Assembly: GCF_026914265.1 (NCBI RefSeq)
Contig: NC_069122.1
Coordinates: 32,167,473 to 32,231,472, forward strand
Direction of reading: 5' to 3'
Source of the DNA: Mya arenaria
Lineage: Eukaryota > Mollusca > Bivalvia > Myida > Myidae
DNA: 64,000 nucleotides
Shown piece by piece: positions 57,850 through 64,000 of the stretch (position 1 is its first letter; the number at the start of each line of letters is the position of its first letter). The notes under the pieces were generated by a model. The model was not told the origin of the DNA. It did not search any database and was given only the letters and a program-made list of their open reading frames with translations. The translations under genes and the position numbers were made by a program.

Positions 57850-60110
57850 ATGGTTAGTTCTCTTTGGATTAATTCTATGTATAACAATATAAATATGAGG
57901 TAAGCCAAGAAATGAGAATTAACATAATTATTCTGTTCAAACATACATTGACATATTAAATATAAAGACATATGTATGATTTGTCTCTGCTATTATACTC
58001 CTACCACTTGATGGTTAGGGTTCATTTGGACAAGTCTTCTTTTATCCATAATTCCAAATGCTTTTGAGATTTCTAACACATATTAAATATGTTGAGAAGT
58101 GCTGTGCAAAAAAAAAATTGTTTATGGTATTTTAGAGTTATTGGTCTTTGATTATTTTTCTTTCACTTTTCTATGTTTTTGAGGTATTAACTTCAAACTT
58201 CATGCACATATTGGACGTGATAAGAAAAATAGCTGTGCATATGAATCATTAAATTGTGTATGGTAGTCAAAGAATTGTAAACCTTTGATTATTATCTTTA
58301 TATTTTTTTTTCTTCTCTTCATAACTTTTTTTCATTTTTTTACTTTAATTTAACAAAACACTATTCTGTTTTTGGTATATTAAGGATTATGTTTATTTTG
58401 TGCTTGGCAGTTTTAAAATTATTGCCTAATTGGTTACTGTATGCTTAAAAGCAAACATCACTCTCAGTGAAACCTCTTATTAAAATAGGTGATAGCTGTA
58501 GTTTTTCATGGAAACAAGTGTTTGACAGTATGAGTCAGTTTTAGTAGCAATATATTATGTACATTTAAGGTATAAGTTCTCTTTTGCTAATTGTTCAGTT
58601 GTTTTTCAGTTGTTGCAATTGTGGACCAGGCCAGAGTTGTACTAAACCAACTAAGACACAATGAGATACAGGAATGACACAATGAGAAACAGGAAACAGG
58701 AAAGTGATGACTGATCGCCACCTGTTACAAATTCATCTAGGTACAGTTTTTATTCCAGATTTGATACAACTGTAAACTGTTTTATGCATGCTATGATTAT
58801 GTTCATCATGTTTGTTTAAGACCGTGATGATGAGGACTAATCTATTGATGATCCCTTGCCAAAAGACAAAGTGGATACAGTAATTGTGTAATTGTGCACG
58901 TGTGTGTGCTTGTGCACGGAATGTAATCTTCAGCATAAATCCCCCAGGTATTAACTTCAAACTTCATATACAGATAGATCCCTATTGAGAAGAAGTGCAG
59001 TGTTAAGGGACCATAACTCTGTTTACAGTTCTTTTTGTAATAACCCTTTGTTATATTTCATACTGAGTTTTTGTCTGCAGCAGAACTTGAAAAGTCTTTG
59101 AGGTGTTGATCTCAAACTTATCTCAAATATGTACAGATAGATCTTATTTAGCAGAGGTGCAGTGCACAGAAACCATAACTCAAGATTTTTTTTGTAGTAG
59201 TTGCCCTTTGTTAGTTTTCAATGTTATCCTTTGTTGTAATGCACAGTTGTGATCATGCTCAAATATGCTCATTCACATTAAAATTAATTGTCCAGGTTCA
59301 AATCCTGTAATAGAAACAATTATTTTCTTTCTGTATTTAGCAAAGTTTATATGAACTATCTATCAATGTAAAATAAACTAAGATTTGTGTGTTTTTATCG
59401 TTTCTTATTTATTTGTATATTTTTTGTTACATATTTTTATGTGCATATATATAAAATCTATATCACAAAAAGTGTGGCTAATTTTTAATATTAAGATATA
59501 ATATGTATAAGAACTATCATATTTCAAAATCAACCATAGAGCTGTTGCAAGATAGATAATAACTTAATGTATCTGATGAACAATAATGGGATTTTGGGAT
59601 GCCAGCAATAACTTTTCAAGGTGAAAATATGTTCTTGTCATTGATTTTACATATAAGTAATCAGTATGCAAAGCCCTTTCAAATGATACTTATATGGGGT
59701 AACTATCAAATTTTAACATTGAAGCCAATGGCACAAATGAATGAAAAGCTCCTTAATAGTTCAATATTTGAAGCCAACAATGGAACTGTGTTTATGTATT
59801 GCTTAATGTTCCTTTTTCTTTCAGAAAACTCCCCACATCCAACAAGAGACAGTCTGACTTCAAAATCTTCATTGAAGGCAACTTAATGGACAAGACATCC
59901 GTCACATAAAGATTCACTAAAATTTGAATGATATACCAATTTTAACTTTTAACAGACAAATACATTATAGATTTGAAAATAGATTACCCTTAAAAAAGTT
60001 GGATGATTAACATTTACCTCAACACAGTACAAAGTGCTCATGTTGAACTATTGTGATTGATCATAGTCTGTCCTTCATTTTTATTAACAGTTTCATACAG
60101 TGTTAATACT
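57850..60110. other. Diffuse repeats, no supported gene
   Basis: Blocks at about 58180, 58945 and 59100 repeat 'GAGGTATTAACTTCAAACTT' and 'GGACCATAACTC'-like sequence, a diverged interspersed family. The piece 59824-59886 after TTTCTTTCAG (ENSPHPTRDSLTSKSSLKAT-stop) is exon-like but isolated. Confidence 0.35.
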
Positions 60111-60124
60111 TATGGGGACTCATT

Positions 60125-61250
60125 TTTAGCTCAATTTTTCGAAGAATATGGAGAGCTATACTACTCACTCAAGCGTCGGCGTCGGCGTCACCCCTTGATT
60201 AAGGGTTTGCGTGCAAGCACAAATAGGTTAATATCTCAGCAACTACTTGAGGTATTGCATTGAGACTTTATACAATGGTACTCAACCATCCAACCTACTT
60301 AATTAACCAAGTTTGATAACTCTACTTTGCATTTAATGCCAATAATAGGCCTTTAATATTTGACTTAGAAATTCTGGTTAAGGTTTTGCATGCAAACACA
60401 CATAGGTTAATATCTCAGCAACTACTTGAGGTATTGCATTGAGACTTGATACAATGGTACTCAACCATCCAACCTACTTATTTAAACAAGTAAGATAACT
60501 CTAGTTTGCATTTAATGTAAATAGTAGGCCTTTATTATTTGACTTAGAAATTCTGGTTAAGGTTTTGCATGCAAGCACACATAGGTTAATATCTCAGTAA
60601 CTGCTTGAGGTATTGCATTGAGACTTGATACAATGGTACTCAACCATCCAACCTACTTATTTAAACAAGTAAGATAACTCTAGTTTGCATTTAATGTAAA
60701 TAATAGGCCTTTATTATTTGACTTAGAAATTCTGGTTAAGGTTTTGCATGCAAGCACACATAGGTTAATATCTCAGCAACTGCTTGAGGTATTGCATTGA
60801 GACTTGATACAATGGTACTCAACCATCCAACCTACTTAATTTTCCAAGTTATATAACTATAGTTTGCATTTAATGCAAATACTTGCGTTTATTATTTCAC
60901 TCAGAAATTATGGTTAAGGTTTTGCATGTAAGCACACATAGGTTAATATCTCAGCAACTACTGGATGAATTGCATTGAGACTTTATACAACCACCCAACC
61001 TAATTAAATAATCAAGCTAGATAAAAATTCTGGTTAAAATTTTGCATGTAACCACATTTATGTTAATATCTCCGCACATCATGTATTGCATTGAAATCTA
61101 ATCTAACAGTGATCCATGCATGTTTCGCCAAAACTTTTCCATCCTTACACTGAAAAGCAGCGGAATAGTCGAGAGCGCTGTCTCTGTGACAGCTCTTGTC
61201 TCTTTGGTCTTTATTCATACTGGCCAGAATATGTTTACCAAAAAAATCTT
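60125..61250 (+). mobile_element. Non-autonomous element with 179-bp internal tandem repeats
   Basis: Starts GCTCAATTTTTCGAAGAATA and GCGTCGGCGTCGGCGTCACC, ends GGAATAGTCGAGAGCGCTGT and GTGACAGCTCTTGTCTC. I recognise both ends as a common mollusc repeat. Inside, GGTTAATATCTCAG recurs at 60226, 60405, 60584, 60763 and 60941 (periods 179, 179, 179, 178), with a shortened sixth unit at 61061. Confidence 0.75.
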
Positions 61251-61259
61251 AGTAGAGAT

Positions 61260-62880
61260 TGATAACTGTTCAGGTTGGACAAAAAGCATGTAGGTTGTTT
61301 GTTCTAATAATATAAACTGTAAATGCTTCAGAAACTATATATTTAATTTTCATGATATTTGTCAGTATTTATTCTCGTCAACATTTAAATAATATTAGGT
61401 GAAACTTGTTTATTGGTCAAAATGTGTTTGATTAGAGTGGCCTCAAGTTCCACTTTATATGAATGAAATTTGGTCAAGTTTTAGAAAAAAACTATGTTCT
61501 AGTTTTATAGGCCATATTCTCTTCCCAAGCTTTCCTTAAAGAATGAATGTAGGTAATATGAAACAGAAGTCACTAAGTCAAGTATTAAAAACCTTAAAAA
61601 TTGCTATTCATAGAGGTATCGTTTCCTCATCATAAATCACAACTTGGCCAGCAAGACTTTTCAACAAATAAGGCATAACATGTAAAAAGTTAATAATTAG
61701 GCACATATTTTAGTGAATAAAATCTTGTGAACATATTATTGAAACAAATAATGTGTCTGGTTCTAAGGTGAGCAATAAAGCACATTGCTTAGTAACAATT
61801 GAGCTAGCTCATTATTAAAAGTTTGTTTTAAACTTGAATTAAATGAATGCAAATCATATATTATTATTTTTAATCTATATTTTTTTAGTTACCTTGTTCT
61901 GTTGTTAATTTCCATACTGACTTGGTCAATTATGGCTAATTGTCTAATTATATTTTAACTTCTAACCTAAATGTTTCATTGTACTTTTGAGTGTTCTGTT
62001 AACTATATTGCACATTACCCTATATGACAGTATAAATTCAATAAAACCATGGTTATTAAGTTCCATACATATTGGAGCACATGGTAAGCCTCTAGAAATG
62101 TCACTTCTTAAACCTAGATTCTTGATCTGTTCGCCACATTGTTTTGTTATTTTTTTTGTTTATAAAAACAAATGATTGTTTAATGTCAAGGAAACCTTTT
62201 TTAAAGTTAAAATGTAGATGTACATAGATAACTGTCAAATATTATTTACCATTTAATAACAGTCTAAAGGCAAAATTTCCATTCATTTTTATATTTGAAA
62301 TTCAGATTCTTAGGATTAAATTTACTAATGTTCTGTTCATGTTCAAAATAGATACAGTTATGGTAAATGCATAGTCTTGTTTGTTTATAACATAGACAAC
62401 CATGTCTTTTGGTTGTCCTGGTCTCCTGTCCTGTTATGTGAATTGGGTTTTTTGGACATCTTCGATATTGTAGGTCCAATTCTAGTGTCTAGCTGGACGA
62501 GTATTTAGCCTAGGGAGACCTTAGTTTGGGTTATCATGTTGGATATGTCTAAATGTTGGCATGTCGGGAAATGACAATTTTAGGCTATGACAATTTAAAA
62601 ATGTAGACGTTGCTGGGCAAGGCTCCACACCCAAGTGACTGTCGCATTATATTCTTGAAAAAATGCCTTGGGCTTTTGGTTTGTTATGAATTTTGCGAGT
62701 CTGGCAAATATCTGCATTATAAAATTCATACAGGTGACAGAGAAAAAGGTCAATTTTCAATGATTTCAAAAGATTTATTCATAAATGAATACAGAGAACA
62801 AGGTTAATTGATTTGACAGAGGATTGATGCAGAGCTTCAAAAATTAAGGAGACAATTTCAGAAAAATGCACATAAATGAT
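61260..62880. other. No supported feature
   Basis: AT-rich. Short frames only. Confidence 0.35.
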
Positions 62881-62919
62881 TTTTTGTTTATTTGTGATGT
62901 TTGATAAGTGCTGTGTGTC

Positions 62920-63520
62920 GATTTTTATTTAATTTCATTTTACCCCCCAAATCACACTTCACACAATACATGGTTTCTACACTTTAGGTTTGTTATACTG
63001 TATTATAGTATCTATTGAATACAGTAAAATTTCTGGTCATTGTATTGCAAAATTCGTGCTAATAATTTGCAATTTCAGAAATTCTCATTTTTATTTAATT
63101 TTTCAAACATTTTCCCCAAAATTCACATTTCACAAAATTACATAGTTTCTTTACTTTTGATATATTAAACTGTAATATTTATGAAATACAGTAATTCTGG
63201 TCATGCAATATTTGAAAAAGTTATTGGCAAATTCCAGAAATTCTCATTTCCATTTAATTTTTCATACATTTTACCCCGAAAATCATATTTAAAAAAAAAC
63301 AACTGTGTTTCTATATTTTTTATATATAATAATGTTAAATGATATATATTAGCTGCAGTAGTTCTGGTGTTTTTATTGCAAAATAAGGCAAAGTTATTGG
63401 CAAAATTCATAAATTGTCATTTTCATTTAATTTTTCCAACATTTTACCCCAAAAATCATTTTTTGCGCCATATAATTGTTCTATGATTTAAGTATATTAA
63501 ATATGTTGCCTGATATGACA
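62920..63520 (+). repeat. Diverged ~165-bp tandem repeat
   Basis: Four units starting near 62922, 63087, 63242 and 63419, each TTTAATTTTTC(A/C)AACATTTTACCCC then AAATCA... and ending CAGAAATTCTCATTT. Periods 155-177. Confidence 0.7.
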
Positions 63521-63589
63521 TAAATTCATCAAAATTATTTTTGTGCAGTTTTCTCCATTTTTTGTTCAAAAATCTCCGTTTATATACAT

Positions 63590-64000
63590 TGAATAGAGAA
63601 CAGAGGTGTTGAAGCACTGCTTCAACACCTCTGAGAATGAGTATAGTATAGTGCACGCTACCACAATGTATATAGACTATAACACAGGTTCAAATTTACA
63701 GATAGAGAATAGTGCACGCCACCACAATGTATATAGACTATAACAGAGGAATTGATGTAAAGTTTCAAAATCTCTGGTTGATACATTGCATAGAGAACAG
63801 GGGTGTTGAAGAACACCTCTGAAAATGAATAGAGTATAGTGCACGCTTCCACAATGTATATAGACTATAACAGAGGAGTTGAAGTAAATCTTCAAAATCT
63901 CTGGCTGTATACATTGTATAGAGAACAGGGGTGTTGAAGCACTGCTTCAACACCTCTTGACAATGAATAGAGTATAGTGCACGCTTCCACAATGTATATA
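63590..64000 (+). repeat. Tandem array with perfect palindrome, cut by window end
   Basis: GAGAACAG(A/G)GGTGTTGAAG recurs at about 63596, 63793 and 63921; GTGCACGC..CCACAATGTATATA recurs at 63651, 63714, 63839 and 63978. Unit lengths vary (63-197 bp) because pieces are missing from some units. Open minus frames here are repeat artefacts. Confidence 0.8.
63603..63631. repeat. Perfect 14-bp palindrome
   Basis: GAGGTGTTGAAGCA, centre C, TGCTTCAACACCTC. A second near-perfect copy lies at about 63928-63956. Confidence 0.85.

Overview
The window is eukaryotic nuclear DNA, almost certainly from a bivalve mollusc. It is AT-rich, with short exons (45-310 bp) bounded by GT/AG introns, no operons, and about half of it in repeats: tRNA-derived SINEs, LINE pieces, TTAA- and TA-flanked MITEs, minisatellites. 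The species inference rests on my recognition of repeat families common in bivalves (the tail 'AATAGTCGAGAGCGCTGTCTC', the 'GGGGGCATATAGATTTGCCC' head). No search was run. Most long open frames here are repeats or chance.

Left half (1-33,330). A degenerate non-LTR retrotransposon lies on + (about 690-2131 endonuclease; 31203-33330 reverse transcriptase and 3' part). It is split by one insertion of 29,067 bp (2132-31198). The insertion has terminal inverted repeats of 3.28 kb (2132-5407) and 3.00 kb (28200-31198), each built of ~264-bp sub-repeats, with an 11-bp hairpin near each tip. The 4-bp sequence AATT lies on both sides, and removing the insert plus one AATT rejoins the LINE frame exactly. 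The structure is foldback-like but giant. Inside it are two unrecognised multi-exon genes in divergent orientation: one on minus (exons 5515 to about 12.7 kb) and one on plus (21634-27282), each ending just inside a TIR. Between them is a core of minisatellite (15.39-18.64 kb, 22-bp monomer with a 677-bp higher-order period), microsatellites, a second inverted patch of the same minisatellite, and SINE/MITE copies.

Right half (33,330-64,000). A minus-strand concentrative nucleoside transporter (SLC28/CNT) is represented by three exons (43353-43437, 42575-42748, 40237-40408) covering part of its C-terminal transport domain. A ~1-kb minisatellite (41.57-42.62 kb) has grown out of the exon-2/intron junction and carries many copies of the 5' splice site. 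On + there is a putative short gene starting at 44933 under a CACGTGACGTC motif, and further isolated exon-like pieces to about 60 kb. Six copies of one TTAA-flanked MITE, two SINE copies, three TA-flanked pogo/Tigger-like MITEs, a foldback MITE and several tandem arrays fill the rest. The window ends inside a tandem array containing a perfect 14-bp palindrome.

All exon joins are by eye. No RNA evidence or homology search was available.
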